A DNA stretch of 64,000 nt from NCBI RefSeq assembly GCF_001499965.1, contig NZ_LQIT01000004.1, positions 62,001-126,000 on the forward strand. The letters are read 5' to 3'. The first letter of the stretch is position 1; each line of letters begins with the position of its first letter. The translations under genes were made by a program, and so were the position numbers. This document shows, piece by piece, positions 63,934 to 64,000 of the stretch. Origin of the DNA: Mycobacterium sp. GA-2829 (lineage in GTDB: Bacteria > Actinomycetota > Actinomycetes > Mycobacteriales > Mycobacteriaceae). The notes beneath the pieces were generated by a model. It was not told the DNA's origin and searched no databases. It saw nothing but the letters and a program-made list of their open reading frames with translations.

Positions 63934-64000
63934 ATGGCATCACTGCACGATCGCATCGAAGGAGTCCTATTGGGGACCGCCGCCGGTGACGCCCTCGGCG
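63934..64000 (+). CDS. ADP-ribosylglycohydrolase, 3' truncated by window end
   Basis: Only the first 22 residues are visible: MASLHDRIEGVLLGTAAGDALG. The motif RIEGVLLGTAAGDALG is the typical N-terminus of ADP-ribosylglycohydrolases (DraG/ARH family), which release ADP-ribose from proteins or small molecules. The ATG has GGGGGA seven to eight bases upstream. It is divergent from the NrtR-type regulator, whose ligand in other bacteria is ADP-ribose, the product of this enzyme. Confidence 0.75.
   Translation, partial: MASLHDRIEGVLLGTAAGDALG

Overview
This is a 64 kb stretch of a high-GC actinobacterial chromosome, most likely a rapidly growing Mycolicibacterium/Mycobacterium. The pointers are dense coding, many GTG/TTG starts, four-base ATGA/GTGA operon overlaps, promoters with a TANNNT -10 box directly in front of the start codon (leaderless mRNAs), a WS/DGAT acyltransferase, luciferase-like oxidoreductases of the F420 type, a BkdABC/Lpd complex, an HtrA resembling M. 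tuberculosis Rv1223 and a mycobacterial-style surface protein. I see no rRNA, complete tRNA, CRISPR array, transposase or phage integrase. Starts were chosen by RBS, operon overlap or promoter spacing and may be off by a few codons.

Layout. 1-6146: the 3' end of a SulP anion transporter, a MerR regulator, an SRPBCC protein, a sulfatase and a YbhN-like membrane protein with a pseudokinase-like core. 6147-6653: gene-free, packed with repeats and hairpins. 6654-11665: organosulfur scavenging genes (SnaA/DmoA-type monooxygenase, SsuD, SfnB and a convergent DszC-like flavoprotein). 11726-16729: a carboxylesterase plus a complete carbohydrate-type ABC importer, read leftward. 16799-22159: an AhpD-like protein, small envelope proteins, an epimerase, an F420-type LLM protein and two tandem TetR regulators. 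22169-23050: an alpha/beta hydrolase that heads the TetR operon behind a perfect-armed palindrome.

23129-31004 is the most unusual locus: a leaderless operon with a Pif1-like helicase carrying a catalytically dead DnaQ-like domain and a C-terminal BRCT domain, followed by JetA (DUF3375), JetB (DUF4194) and JetC (SMC-like ATPase). The Wadjet nuclease JetD is absent; the operon ends at a perfect 13-bp hairpin.

31103-41166: an LLM oxidoreductase, a TetR regulator divergent from an MFS exporter fused to a MarR-like domain, a DUF2293 protein, an acidic beta-propeller surface protein, a wax ester/TAG synthase and a sugar-porter-type MFS. 39787-45025 also forms a putative carboxylic acid catabolic regulon (MFS, thioesterase, FadR-type GntR, acyl-CoA ligase, enoyl-CoA hydratase) tied together by a TGGTC-type operator at three promoters. 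45116-50170 is a branched-chain 2-oxoacid dehydrogenase operon (ACT-like protein, bkdA, bkdB, bkdC, lpd), divergent from an Lrp/AsnC regulator.

50778-64000: a TetR with a clear palindromic operator, a two-helix membrane protein and an orphan TctC-type lipoprotein, an acyl-CoA reductase-like SDR with an EamA transporter, a DUF6766-like membrane protein, a quinone oxidoreductase, HtrA, hypothetical proteins, an MFS-UspA fusion and an NrtR-type regulator divergent from an ADP-ribosylglycohydrolase cut by the window end.
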